From Eledone cirrhosa (taxonomy: Eukaryota > Mollusca > Cephalopoda > Octopoda > Eledonidae), in assembly GCA_964016885.1 (NCBI GenBank), contig OZ024741.1, positions 411,570,639 through 411,634,638 of the forward strand: a DNA stretch of 64,000 nt, given 5' to 3'. Shown here piece by piece: positions 20,299-30,529 of this stretch. Below the pieces are notes generated by a model. The model saw only the letters and a list, made by a program, of their open reading frames with translations, did no database searches and was not told where the DNA came from. How positions within the stretch are numbered: position 1 is the stretch's first letter; each line of letters starts with the position of its first letter. The position numbers and the translations under genes are program-made.

Positions 20299-21400
20299 GG
20301 GAGACATGATATGAAGGTTAAAAAACACTTGTGAATAGTGCAGTTTTATATCAACACATGAAAAGTAATTTAAGATTGATGTGTGATATTGGGGAAAAAA
20401 TAAGGCAGGGGGTGGGGTGGAAAGGATGAAAAAGAGGAGGAGATGAGAGTAAAGAATGGTGGGGGAGGAGTATAATAAAGAAGGATGAGATAGGAGGAGA
20501 GATGGTGATAGAAAGAGAGAGATAGCCTTTATAACTGAGAAAAAAATATATTGTTTCACAGAGAGAGGTTAAAAAGCTGTTGGAAGATAAAAGAACTTGA
20601 AAATTGATGAAGAGAAAAAAAAAATTAATGAAGAGAAAAAAATTAAGAATAATGTTAAATTAAGGTTTGTATATTGAAGGGTTTAATAATATGTGCGATG
20701 AAAAGAAATTGTTAATATGTATTATTAAAATAAAAATATTAATGTTATTAAGGATATAATGTGAAAAGAAGTAGAAGAGTGGATGAATTATGAATTTAGA
20801 GGAATTAGTTAGTGTTTAAGTTTGTTTTTATGTAATGTAATATGTATGCGTAATATATGTAAATAGTTTGTTTACAAAAGAGCGCAGAAAGCAAAGAAGA
20901 AAATAGTGTTTAAGGAAGAGAAGACTCTAACAACAAAATATATATGTTTATGAAGTATTTCCTAATGGTAATAATATAATGTAATAAAGGAGATTAGTTA
21001 GTGTTTAAGTTTGTTTTTATGTATTGTGATATGTAATATGTAAAAGTTAGACGAGCATGAAAGGGAGAAAAAAAATATAATGAATTGAGGAGGAATAATC
21101 TAACGTCAAAAAATGTTTATGTTTACGAAGGATTTTTAAAGGTAATACTATAAAGTATTTAAAAGGTAATAATAAGTTTTATGGCCAATGATATGAAGGA
21201 AGAAGGAAGAGTGGTTATATTGTGGTGAGTAATAATAAGAATTGAGAAGTATCTAGGAAGAAAAAGTACAGATTAGAGGTTAGAAATTAAAAGAAGAGAG
21301 GAAGAAAGGGAATTGATAAATAGGAATGATATAGAATGAGTAACTAGTGTTATATAATGTATAATAAATAACATTGAAATAAGGTAGAAAGAGTTCCATG

Positions 21401-21471
21401 TATTTTATTATGCGCATTTCAAAAACAAATATCATCATGAGATGACATTTGCGTTTTCGTCAGATAAAATA
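21401..21471 (-). ncRNA. Hammerhead ribozyme-like motif in PLE 2 pLTR copy 2
   Basis: Identical to the motif at 20228-20298, offset by 1,173 bp, within the second tandem terminal repeat: stem I TATTTTAT/ATAAAATA, core CTGACGA, long stem II, GAAA, two-pair stem III. Confidence 0.68.
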
Positions 21472-22753
21472 GGGAGACATGATATGAAGGTTAAAAAACA
21501 CTTGTGAATAGTGCAGTTTTATATCAACACATGAAAAGTAATTTAAGATTGATGTGTGATATTGGGGAAAAAATAAGGCAGGGGGTGGGGTGGAAAGGAT
21601 GAAAAAGAGGAGGAGATGAGAGTAAAGAATGGTGGGGGAGGAGTATAATAAAGAAGGATGAGATAGGAGGAGAGATGGTGATAGAAAGAGAGAGATAGCC
21701 TTTATAACTGAGAAAAAAATATATTGTTTCACAGAGAGAGGTTAAAAAGCTGTTGGAAGATAAAAGAACTTGAAAATTGATGAAGAGAAAAAAAAAATTA
21801 ATGAAGAGAAAAAAATTAAGAATAATGTTAAATTAAGGTTTGTATATTGAAGGGTTTAATAATATGTGCGATGAAAAGAAATTGTTAATATGTATTATTA
21901 AAATAAAAATATTAATGTTATTAAGGATATAATGTGAAAAGAAGTAGAAGAGTGGATGAATTATGAATTTAGAGGAATTAGTTAGTGTTTAAGTTTGTTT
22001 TTATGTAATGTAATATGTATGCGTAATATATGTAAATAGTTTGTTTACAAAAGAGCGCAGAAAGCAAAGAAGAAAATAGTGTTTAAGGAAGAGAAGACTC
22101 TAACAACAAAATATATATGTTTATGAAGTATTTCCTAATGGTAATAATATAATGTAATAAAGGAGATTAGTTAGTGTTTAAGTTTGTTTTTATGTATTGT
22201 GATATGTAATATGTAAAAGTTAGACGAGCATGAAAGGGAGAAAAAAAATATAATGAATTGAGGAGGAATAATCTAACGTCAAAAAATGTTTATGTTTACG
22301 AAGGATTTTTAAAGGTAATACTATAAAGTATTTAAAAGGTAATAATAAGTTTTATGGCCAATGATATGAAGGAAGAAGGAAGAGTGGTTATATTGTGGTG
22401 AGTAATAATAAGAATTGAGAAGTATCTAGGAAGAAAAAGTACAGATTAGAGGTTAGAAATTAAAAGAAGAGAGGAAGAAAGGGAATTGATAAATAGGAAT
22501 GATATAGAATGAGTAACTAGTGTTATATAATGTATAATAAATAACATTGAAATAAGGTAGAAAGATGGGTATATTTTTAAAGAAATATATATATATGCCT
22601 TTGAGAAAAAGGATTTTTAAACTGGTAAAGTATTAGATATTAGATGTATACTTTATGGAATGTTCTGTGGAATTTATGCAAGCAGAGAGAAAATAAGTCA
22701 AAGAAACCCTTACAGAGGACAAGAATACGATTTTAAACCTTAATTCCTAAAAA

Positions 22754-23755
22754 AATGTTTTAGTCCACTCCGACAAAACAAATAATTTATATGGTATATC
22801 TAAGGATAACTATAATAACCTTATCCTTAAAGAACTAAGGAAGAAATATCGCAAAACTAACCATGATCATTTAGAATCCATAAACTTTGAAGCTTCTGAG
22901 ATTATGTCAAAACTTGGCATCGAAAAAAAGACCGAACCATTCCTCCCAAGAACTCCGAGGATAAATCTCAAGGATCACAAAAACAACTTTCGTACGGAAC
23001 TACCTGTTAGACTAATCGCCCCCTCTAAATCAGATCTGGGGGTTATTAGCAAAGCCATCTTGAATAGAATTATCCCACAGGTTCGTTCTAATTGCTCTAC
23101 TTCTAACTTAAATTTATGGTTTGGTACATCTGAAGTAATTGGCTGGTTCAACAACTTGAATAAGAAAAACAAACAAAAATGTATTCAATTTGATATTGCC
23201 AGCTACTATTCTTCTATTTCGCCCTCACTTCTCAACAATGCTCTATCTTTCGCACTTAAATATTCAGACATCACCACAGATGAACTTCACATCATTCTCA
23301 CCGGACGTAAAACCATCTTAGAATTCAACAATGAATACTGGACTAGAGCTAATACCTCCAACAACTTTGACATTACAATGGGTGCATCCGATTCATCCCA
23401 ATTGACAGATTTAATTGGTATCTTTATTTTGAACTCTTTGAATCGGAAAATTCCTCAATTTCGCGGTGGAATTTATCGGGACGATGGACTTTTTACTATC
23501 TTAAATTGCAACATAGTTAAACTTAATATTATTAAGAACAATATACGTGATCTCTTTAACCAACATAACTTAAAAATTGAATTTGATAACAACGTCAAAC
23601 TAGCTAACTTCTTGGATATATCCCTTAATCTTGACACTGGCCTATATTACCCTTACCATAAAAACAATGAGAATCTAAATTATGTTAATTTTAAATCTAA
23701 CCACCCCACTAACATTAAAAATGCTATAGTTAGTAATATTGGAAAAAGAATATAA
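22754..23755 (+). pseudogene. PLE 2 reverse transcriptase, N-terminally truncated
   Basis: The frame is open from about 22754. Blocks in order: NVLVHSDKTNNLYGISKD, PRTPRINLKDHKNNF, LPVRLIAPSKSDLG, CIQFDIASYYSSISPSL, NFDITMGASDSSQLTDLIG, GGIYRDDGLFTILN (YRDDG at 23474-23488) and LANFLDISLNLDTGLYYPY. These line up with PLE 1. The catalytic FDI and YRDDG are intact. The N-terminal domain present in PLE 1 before VHSDKT is missing; the sequence switches to terminal-repeat sequence near 22700. The stop at 23755 comes from a frameshift just before the linker. Confidence 0.87.
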
Positions 23756-24719
23756 AACCTATCATCTAATAAAAAATATCTTTGATGCTAACGCCAATTA
23801 CTATAATAACGCGCTTTCTAAAGCCGGTTATCCTGATAAAATCAAATACAGTAAAGAAACCAATCCTAGAAGATCTTACAGTAAAATAATTAATTATGAT
23901 CATCCCAATAACTTTAATAAAAGACCTAGATACAAAAATATAATCTGGTATAATGCTCCTTTCTCTATCTCTATTAATAATTATATTCCTAAATTATTCT
24001 TTAGTGCCCTAAATAAATGCTCCCCTCCCTCACATATCTATAGTAAAATATTTAACAAACATACTATAAAATTTCCTATTCCACCTCCTCCAACATCTCC
24101 AACATTATCTCTAAACACAACAATAAAACATTAAATACTAAATCACTTCCTTCCAACACTGAATGTCATAATAATAGCAGTAGTCATTGTCAACTCTAAG
24201 CTAGTTTCTGCAAACCCAAATACGACGTCAAACGTAACTTCGTCAAATGTTCTTAATACCAATCTAAATCAGGAAACTATTATTCCTATCGTAAATAACT
24301 TCTCCAATCCAATTCCTCCTATAGATAACATTAGGTCACTTGTTAATAACTCTGTTAATTTCTCTAATCGCAATTGTAATTGCCCTGTTAAAAATAAATG
24401 TCCTCTCAACAACCATTGTCTTGAAAAAAACTTAATCTATGAATGTAAAGTTATAACTGACACCAATTCCTTTACCTGTTTTGGCTCCACTTCCACCTCC
24501 TTTAAAGTCCGTCTTTATAATCACCATTCTTCTTTTAAATACCAACTTAAAAGAACCAACACAGCACTCTTAGAACTCATATGGTCCTTGAAAGACAAAA
24601 ATATTAACTATAATATCTCTTGGAGGAAAGTTTGTTCGGCCTTTCCCTACTTGAATGCCTCTCTATCCAAAACATGTAATCTTTGTTTATGTGAGAAATT
24701 TCCATTATATATAATTTAG
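23748..24719 (+). pseudogene. PLE 2 linker and GIY-YIG-like endonuclease, degenerate
   Basis: One frame (to 24134) has NIFDANANYYNNALSKAGYP and NIIWYNAPFS, matching PLE 1's linker. After another frame break, about 24160-24719 is open and contains NCNCPVKNKCPLNNHC, then NLIYECKV, FGSTSTSFKVRLYNH (the GIY-YIG core region) and KTCNLCLCEKF. The usual Y-[IV]-G of the second motif is CFG here, so the catalytic core is altered. The reading ends at TAG 24717-24719; a further frame continues with TDLFSLCLHKFHRPFH up to 24803, overlapping the inverted terminal repeat. Confidence 0.8.
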
Positions 24720-24741
24720 ATTCTATAATAAATAGACGCAC

Positions 24742-26168
24742 TGACTTATTTTCTCTCTGCTTGCATAAATTCCACAGACCATTCCATAAGGTATACAGCT
24801 AATATCTAATACTTTGCCAGTTTAAAATCCCTTTTCTCAAAGGCATATATATATATTTCTTTAAAAATATACCCATCTTTCTACCTTATTTCAATGTTAT
24901 TTATTATACATTATATAACACTAGTTACTCATTCTATATCATTCCTATTTATCAATTCCCTTTCTTCCTCTTTTCTTTTAATTTCTAACTTCTAATCTGT
25001 ACTTTTTCTTCCTAGATACTTCTCAATTCTTATTATTACTCACCACAATATAACCACTCTTCCTTCTTCCTTCATATCATTGGCCATAAAACTTATTATT
25101 ACCTTTTAAATACTTTATAGTATTACCTTTAAAAATCCTTCGTAAACATAAACATTTTTTGACGTTAGATTATTCCTCCTCAATTCATTATATTTTTTTT
25201 CTCCCTTTCATGCTCGTCTAACTTTTACATATTACATATCACAATACATAAAAACAAACTTAAACACTAACTAATCTCCTTTATTACATTATATTATTAC
25301 CATTAGGAAATACTTCATAAACATATATATTTTGTTGTTAGAGTCTTCTCTTCCTTAAACACTATTTTCTTCTTTGCTTTCTGCGCTCTTTTGTAAACAA
25401 ACTATTTACATATATTACGCATACATATTACATTACATAAAAACAAACTTAAACACTAACTAATTCCTCTAAATTCATAATTCATCCACTCTTCTACTTC
25501 TTTTCACATTATATCCTTAATAACATTAATATTTTTATTTTAATAATACATATTAACAATTTCTTTTCATCGCACATATTATTAAACCCTTCAATATACA
25601 AACCTTAATTTAATATTATTCTTAATACATATTAACAATTTCTTTTCATCGCACATATTATTAAACCCTTCAATATACAAACCTTAATTTAACATTATTC
25701 TTAATTTTTTTCTCTTCATTAATTTTTTTTCTCTTCTTCAATTTTCAAATTCTTTTAAATTATAAATTATCTTCCAACAGCTTTTTAACCTCTCTCTGTG
25801 AAACAATATATTTTTTTTCTCAGTTATAAAGGCTATCTCTCTCTTTCTATCACCCATCTCTCCTCCTATCTCATCCTTCTTTATTATACTCCTCCCCCAC
25901 CATTCTTTACTCTCATCTCCTCCTCTTTTTCATCCTTTCCACCCCACCCCCTGCCTTATTTTTTCCCCAATATCACACATCAATCTTAAATTACTTTTCA
26001 TGTGTTGATATAAAACTGCACTATTCACAAGTGTTTTTTAACCTTCATATCATGTCTCCCTATTTTATCTGACGAAAAAGCAAATGTCATCTCATGATGA
26101 TATTTGTTTTTGAAATGCGCATAATAAAATACATGGAACTCTTTTAACCATCTTTTGATCTTATATTA
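24742..26168. repeat. Inverted copy of the PLE 2 terminal repeat
   Basis: This is the reverse complement of the left terminal repeat from its inner junction (about 22700) outward. Unlike the two identical left copies, it has scattered differences and a 79-bp internal tandem duplication (AATACATATTAACAATTTC at 25545 and 25624). The arms could pair over about 1.3 kb with a 2-kb loop. Confidence 0.9.
26061..26131 (+). ncRNA. Hammerhead ribozyme-like motif in the PLE 2 right pLTR
   Basis: Stem I 26061-26068 (TATTTTAT) pairs with 26124-26131 (ATAAAATA), 8 of 8. The core is CTGACGA 26069-26075. In stem II, 26082-26090 pairs with 26097-26105 (one G-T), with an A/T run nearer the core (26076-26079 with 26108-26111). 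GAAA is 26112-26115. Stem III is AT/AT with loop GCGC (26115-26122), and the predicted cleavage follows A26123. Same strand as the RT. One C-to-A change relative to the left copies slightly weakens the lower stem II. Confidence 0.68.
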
Positions 26169-26251
26169 TTTATACTCCAGTCCTACAAACTGTAGAGTGC
26201 TTCTTATCCGATATCTGCATTGCTTTATTGTACTACAATAAAACTCACCTC

Positions 26252-26256
<5 letters not shown>

Positions 26257-26340
<84 letters not shown>
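26257..26340. repeat. (CA)n-(TA)n compound microsatellite
   Basis: About 16 CA units followed by about 26 TA units, directly bordering the PLE-derived foldback at 26341. Confidence 0.95.
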
Positions 26341-26343
<3 letters not shown>

Positions 26344-26385
26344 CTTCAAAATATTAACAAATATAGACATTCATGTGATCAAATA

Positions 26386-26451
26386 TATTTTATTATACAT
26401 ATTTCAGAGGTACTGAGCTATTTCAACAGTACGTCCTCATCAGATAAAATA
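26386..26451 (-). ncRNA. Hammerhead ribozyme-like motif, left arm of the PLE foldback
   Basis: Minus-strand reading: stem I TATTTTAT (26451-26444), core CTGATGA (26443-26437), stem II with GTACTG pairing to CAGTAC, GAAA, a small stem III (AT, ATGT loop, AT), A, then ATAAAATA (26393-26386). Sequence is the same as the right-arm copy at 27626-27691 in the compared blocks. Confidence 0.68.
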
Positions 26452-26925
26452 AGTTGATGCTTGACATACCTTGACTATGTTGATGGTTAAAATTCAGTCA
26501 TGGCAGTGAATTAGTTATGACAAAACTCAATATTTATATACCTTAAGTTGAAACATGAAAAAATTACATATAAATACAAAGGGTGCGTATAAGAATGTGT
26601 ATAAAGATACATAATAATAAATAACTAATAATATATAATATAATATAAACCTACATAACTGTTAAAAATTTAAATAATTTAAATAATAATAAGATATGCA
26701 TAACTCATTATTGCAGATAGAGGAAGTGAAAGATGTAGAGAGTAACTCATGAGGAAAGAGAGAATGACCAGAAAGATACATGATCATATGCAGGAAAGGC
26801 AGGCGAACTGATCAAAGGATAGAGAGAAGAAGAGAAAATAAGTTTAATAGTATAAACACTGGGAGAAAGACATGTATTCTAATGGATAAAGAGCGTATAA
26901 TTAGATGAGGGGAAAAATATATATA

Positions 26926-27075
26926 TCTGGGCATAGCTGGATGACCGTTTATTTTCGAATCCTTAAGTTAATTAGAAATAGTCAATTAATCAAATATATA
27001 TCTGGGCATGGCTGGATGACCGTTTATTTTCGAATCCTTAAGTTAATTAGAAATAGTCAATTAATCCAATGGCAT
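26926..27075. repeat. 75-bp tandem duplication in the foldback loop
   Basis: TCTGGGCATAGCTGGATGAC (26926) and TCTGGGCATGGCTGGATGAC (27001) start two copies of a 75-bp block, with the second copy ending near AATTAATCCAAT. They differ at only a few positions. Noncoding. Confidence 0.85.
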
Positions 27076-27625
27076 AAGATTTCTGACTATAAAATTTATA
27101 AGGATTTATATTATAGTATAATATCATATTTAAAGTGTTTGCAAACATGAGAAAGAAAAACTTAAGATTATCATCACTCCAAAGGTAATCAAAATTATAT
27201 ATTATGTCTCCCTCCCAGTGTTTATACTATTAAACTTATTTTCTCTTCTTCTCTCTATCCTTTGATCAGTTCGCCTGCCTTTCCTGCATATGATCATGTA
27301 TCTTTCTGGTCATTCTCTCTTTCCTCATGAGTTACTCTCTACATCTTTCACTTCCTCTATCTGCAATAATGAGTTATGCATATCTTATTATTATTTAAAT
27401 TATTTAAATTTTTAACAGTTATGTAGGTTTATATTATATTATATATTATTAGTTATTTATTATTATGTATCTTTATACACATTCTTATACGTACCCTTTG
27501 TATTTATATGTAATTTTTTCATGTTTCAACTTAAGGTATATAAATATTGAGTTTTGTCATAACTAATTCACTGCCATGACTGAATTTTAACCATCAACAT
27601 AGTCAAGGTATGTCAAGCATCAACT

Positions 27626-27691
27626 TATTTTATCTGATGAGGACGTACTGTTGAAATAGCTCAGTACCTCTGAAATATGTATAATAAAATA
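27626..27691 (+). ncRNA. Hammerhead ribozyme-like motif, right arm of the PLE foldback
   Basis: Stem I 27626-27633 (TATTTTAT) pairs with 27684-27691 (ATAAAATA). The core is CTGATGA 27634-27640. Stem II is GGA, C, GTACTG pairing with CAGTAC, C, TCT (about nine pairs around one C-C mismatch). GAAA is 27672-27675, stem III is AT/AT with loop ATGT (27675-27682), and the predicted cleavage follows A27683. Stem II is unrelated in sequence to that of PLE 2 but pairs equally well. Confidence 0.7.
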
Positions 27692-27832
27692 TATTTGATT
27701 ACATGAATGTCTATATTTGTTAATATTTTGAAGTAATATTAATAAATCCAGAAATCCGCAACGTGGAGTGCTTCTAATCTATTGTGAAACTTTATTCCTT
27801 GATTTAGTCATTGAACCTTGTTTAACCTTTAA

Positions 27833-27930
27833 TTATATATATATATATATTTATATATTTTCATTTGGTAATTGTCTCGGTAGCCTAGTGGAGTTCAATC
27901 TCGGTTAAGATCTGCACAGAATATATTTTC

Positions 27931-27963
<33 letters not shown>
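27833..27963. repeat. TA-rich microsatellites flanking a short tRNA-like phrase
   Basis: Two TA runs (about 27835-27860 and 27937-27963) bracket a 75-bp block with TCGGTAGCCTAGTGG and GTTCAATCTC, which resemble A- and B-box pieces. The boxes are too close and incomplete to call a SINE. Confidence 0.5.
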
Positions 27964-27969
<6 letters not shown>

Positions 27970-28095
27970 CTTCTCTGGAAGCAATCTTCTGTATTCAGAC
28001 TCAGAAAGGGATGGGCTCCCCAGGTTTAAAAGGCCCCAACAAATGCCAATTATGACTCTCCTACAACTCCACAAGATTATGGGACTATTATATCA

Positions 28096-28240
28096 CACAT
28101 CATCATCATCATGACGTTTCAATGCCTGCTTTCCCTGCTAATAAGGGTTGGACGCGTCTACATACACCAAGAGTATTCCAACTGAGAACATAAAGAGCCG
28201 TAACTCTTTGCCGGGAAGCATGTTGTCCAATGCTCTACTC
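28096..28240 (-). mobile_element. Retroposon tail fragment with (ATC)n end
   Basis: (CAT)n at about 28096-28109 is followed by GACGTTTCAATGCCTGCTTT and GGGTTGGACGCGTCTACA, running to TTGTCCAATGCTCTACTC. The (ATC)n-GACGTTTC / GGGTTGGACG layout resembles other cephalopod SINE or LINE 3' ends read in reverse. It abuts the next element. Family not resolved. Confidence 0.5.
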
Positions 28241-28521
28241 ATCATCATCATCATCATCGTTTAACGTCTGTCTTCCACGCTAGCATGGGTTTAGATAGGA
28301 ATTGTCCCACTAGAGGCAAGATTGGTTGTCTTGCTCGTGTATGAATGTCTGGCACGGCTGGATGTCCTTCCTAACACCAACTACGTTTACAGTGTGGACT
28401 GGGAGGTTTTTACCGTGTTACCTACATGGCCACATTACAGAGTGGACTGTGTGTTTTTTTCTTGTGACACCTACACGACCTCATTTATTTAGGACTGGAT
28501 GTTGTGCTACCAACATAACTG
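28241..28521 (-). mobile_element. 3'-end fragment of the same LINE family as 7698-9297
   Basis: From the (ATC)n run (28241-28258) through GTTTAACGTCTGTCTTCCAC, GGATGTCCTTCCTAACACCA, CAGTGTGGACTGGGAGGTTT and GGACTGGATGTTGTG, it follows 7702-7990 base by base with modest divergence. Only the 3' UTR and tail are present, i.e. strong 5' truncation. It ends about 60 bases before exon g. Confidence 0.88.
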
Positions 28522-28580
28522 ATTCTACTAATTGATTCCACAGTACGTAATGAAAATAACAATATTTTGCTGTCTTCCAG

Positions 28581-28695
28581 TTATGTGTTCGGCTCAACAA
28601 CCTGTCCATGTTGGTGAAACAAATGTCTGTTTACTGTGAGTCACTAACACGTCTCTTCCACTTCAACAAAATAAAAACATCTTCACAAGATTCTG
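28581..28695 (+). CDS. Host gene exon g (residues 383-420)
   Basis: The acceptor is TTTTGCTGTCTTCCAG at 28580 and the donor is CTG|GTAAAA at 28696. The 115-nt exon enters in phase 0 and leaves in phase 1. It encodes LCVRLNNLSMLVKQMSVY and then CESLTRLFHFNKIKTSSQDS. The 9.3-kb gap to exon f holds two PLE-derived elements and a satellite. Confidence 0.87.
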
Positions 28696-28770
28696 GTAAA
28701 AATATTTTCCTTCCTCAGAGATCAGCTCTTCTTCCTTGGAGTTGAGAAAACTTAACAGTTTATCAAATAA

Positions 28771-28822
28771 TCTGTTGTTGTTGTTGCTTTTGTTGTCGCT
28801 GTTGTTGTTGTTGTTGTTGTTC
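28771..28822. repeat. Imperfect (GTT)n repeat
   Basis: TTGTTGTTGTTGCTTTTGTT followed by further GTT units, just upstream of the large TG-rich array. The mirror type of repeat (AAC/AGC) is found inside exon h. Confidence 0.9.
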
Positions 28823-30529
28823 TCCTATGCCTCTCCTCCACCTTCCTCCTGTGTGTTAGGTGTGTATGTTAGGTGTGTTTGTTAGATGTGTGTGTGTTAG
28901 ATGTGTGTGTTAGGTGTGTGTGTGTTAGATGTATGTGTTAGATGTGTGAGTTAGATGTGTGTGTTAGATGTGTGTGTTAGGTGTGTGTGTTAGATGTGTG
29001 AGTGTGTTAGATCTGTGTGTTAGGTGTGTATGTGTTAGATGTGTGTGTGTTAGATGTGTGTGTTAGGTGTGTGTGTGTGTGTTAGGTGTGTGTGTGTGTG
29101 TTAGGTGGGTGTGTTAGATGTGTGTGTGTTAGGTGCGTGTGTGTTAGGCGTGTGTGTGTTAGATGTGTGTGTTAGGTGTGTGTGTGTTAGGTGGGTGTGT
29201 GTGTGTTAGGTGGGTTTGTGTGTTAGGTGGGTGTGTGTTAGATGTGTGTGTTAGATGTGTGTGTGTTAGGTGGGTGTGTTAGGTGTGTGTGTGTTAGGTG
29301 GGTGTGTGTTAGATGTGTGTGTGTTAGATGTGTGTGTGTTAGATGTGGGTGTTAGGTGGGGGTGTGTTAGATGTGTGTGTTAGACGTGTGTGTTAGGTGT
29401 GTGTGTTAGGTGGGTGTGTGTTAGATGCGTGTGTTAGGTGGATGTGTGTTAGATGTGTGTGTGTTAGATGTGTGTGTTAGGTGTGTGTGTTAGATGTGTG
29501 TGTTAGGTGTGTGTGTTAGATGTGTGTGTGTGTTAGGTGAGTGTGTGTTAGGTGGGTGTGTGTGTTAGATGTGGGTGTTAGATGGGTGTGTTAGATGTTG
29601 GTGTTAGGTGGGTGTGTGTTAGATGTGTGTGTGTGTGTTAGGTGGGTGGGTGTTAGATGTGTGTGTGTTAGATGTGAGTGTTAGATGGGTGTGTTAGATG
29701 TGTGTGTTAGGTGGGTGTGTGTTAGATGTGGGTGTTAGATGTGTGTGTATTAGGTGGGTGTGTGTTAGATGTGTGTGTTAGATGTGTGTGTGTTAGATGT
29801 GTGTGTGTGTGTGTTAGGTGGGTGGGTGTTAGATGTGTGTGTGTGTTAGGTGTGTGTGTGTGTTAGATGTGTGTGTGTTAGATGTGTGTGTTAGGTGTGT
29901 GTGTTAGGTGTGTGTGTTAGATGTGTGTGTTAGATGTGTGTGTTAGGTGTGTGTATTAGATGTCTGTGTTAGATGTGTGTGTTAGATGTGAGTGTTAGGT
30001 GGGTGGGTGTTAGATGTGTGTATGTGTGTTAGATGTGTGTGTTAGATGTGTGTGTTAGGTGTGTGTGTTAGGTGTGTGTGTTAGATGTGTGTGTTAGATG
30101 TGTGTGTTAGGTGTGTGTATTAGATGTCTGTGTTAGATGTGTGTGTTAGATGTGAGTGTTAGGTGGGTGGGTGTTAGATGTGTGTATGTGTGTTAGATGT
30201 GTGTGTGTTAGATGTGTGTGTTAGATGTGTGTGTTAGATGTGTGTGTGAGTTAGATCTGTGTGTGTGTTAGATGTGTGTGTTAGATGTGTGTGTTAGGTG
30301 TGTGTGTGTTAGATGTGTATGTTTGGTGGGTGTGTGTGTGTTAGATGTGTATGTTTGGTGGGTGTGTGTTAGATGTGTGTGTTAGGTGGGTGTGTGTTAG
30401 TTGTGTGTGTTAGATGTGTGTGTTAGGTGTGTGTGTGTGTTAGATGTGTGTGTTAGGTGTGTGTGTGTTAGATGTGTGTGTGTTAGATGTGTGTGTTAGG
30501 TGGGTGTGTGTTAGATGTGTGTGTGTTAG

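Larger units (their letters stand above)
20218..22563. repeat. Two tandem 1,173-bp copies of the PLE 2 terminal repeat
   Basis: The block from GAGTTCCATGTATTTTATTA at 20218 recurs at 21391 with an exact offset of 1,173. Every stretch I compared is identical, including the long purine-rich sections. This means a very recent duplication, gene conversion, or an assembly duplication. Both copies are in inverse orientation to the right pLTR and to the RT. Each carries a hammerhead-like motif on the minus strand. Predicted Pro/Ser/Leu-rich minus-strand ORFs of 90 codons are artefacts. Confidence 0.93.
20191..26168 (+). mobile_element. Penelope-like element 2 with tandem and inverted terminal repeats
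   Basis: The coding part (about 22754-24719, plus strand) has RT and GIY-YIG-type domains. On the left lie two head-to-tail copies of a 1,173-bp terminal repeat (pLTR), and on the right an inverted copy (24742-26168). The outer ends match as inverted repeats: AATATAAGATAAAAAGATGG on the left and CCATCTTTTGATCTTATATT on the right. The inner ends match too: GCAGAGAGAAAATAAGTCA near 22682 and TGACTTATTTTCTCTCTGC at 24742. Tandem and inverted pLTRs are a known peculiarity of PLEs. The RT lacks its N-terminal part, and frame breaks show that it is dead. Confidence 0.9.
26341..27736. mobile_element. PLE-derived foldback element without coding region
   Basis: The left arm (26341-26879) and right arm (about 27205-27736) are near-perfect reverse complements: TTACTTCAAAATATTAACAA at 26341 against TTGTTAATATTTTGAAGTAA ending 27736, and CAGTGTTTATACTATTAAAC at 27217 against GTTTAATAGTATAAACACTG ending 26870. 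The loop (26880-27204) has no RT. The arms resemble the PLE 2 terminal repeat in layout, sharing TTTTATTATRCRYATTTC, a hammerhead motif in the same place, and the CAGATAAAAT border. It is most likely a pair of pLTRs left after loss of the coding middle, or a non-autonomous PLE. Confidence 0.8.

Noticed and set aside
20287..21732. Two identical 90-codon minus-strand ORFs
   Set aside because: They lie in the noncoding PLE terminal repeat, are low-complexity Ser/Pro/Leu/Tyr and are broken in the right copy.
27865..27930. tRNA gene or SINE
   Set aside because: A- and B-box-like phrases are present but incomplete and wrongly spaced, and no cloverleaf could be drawn.
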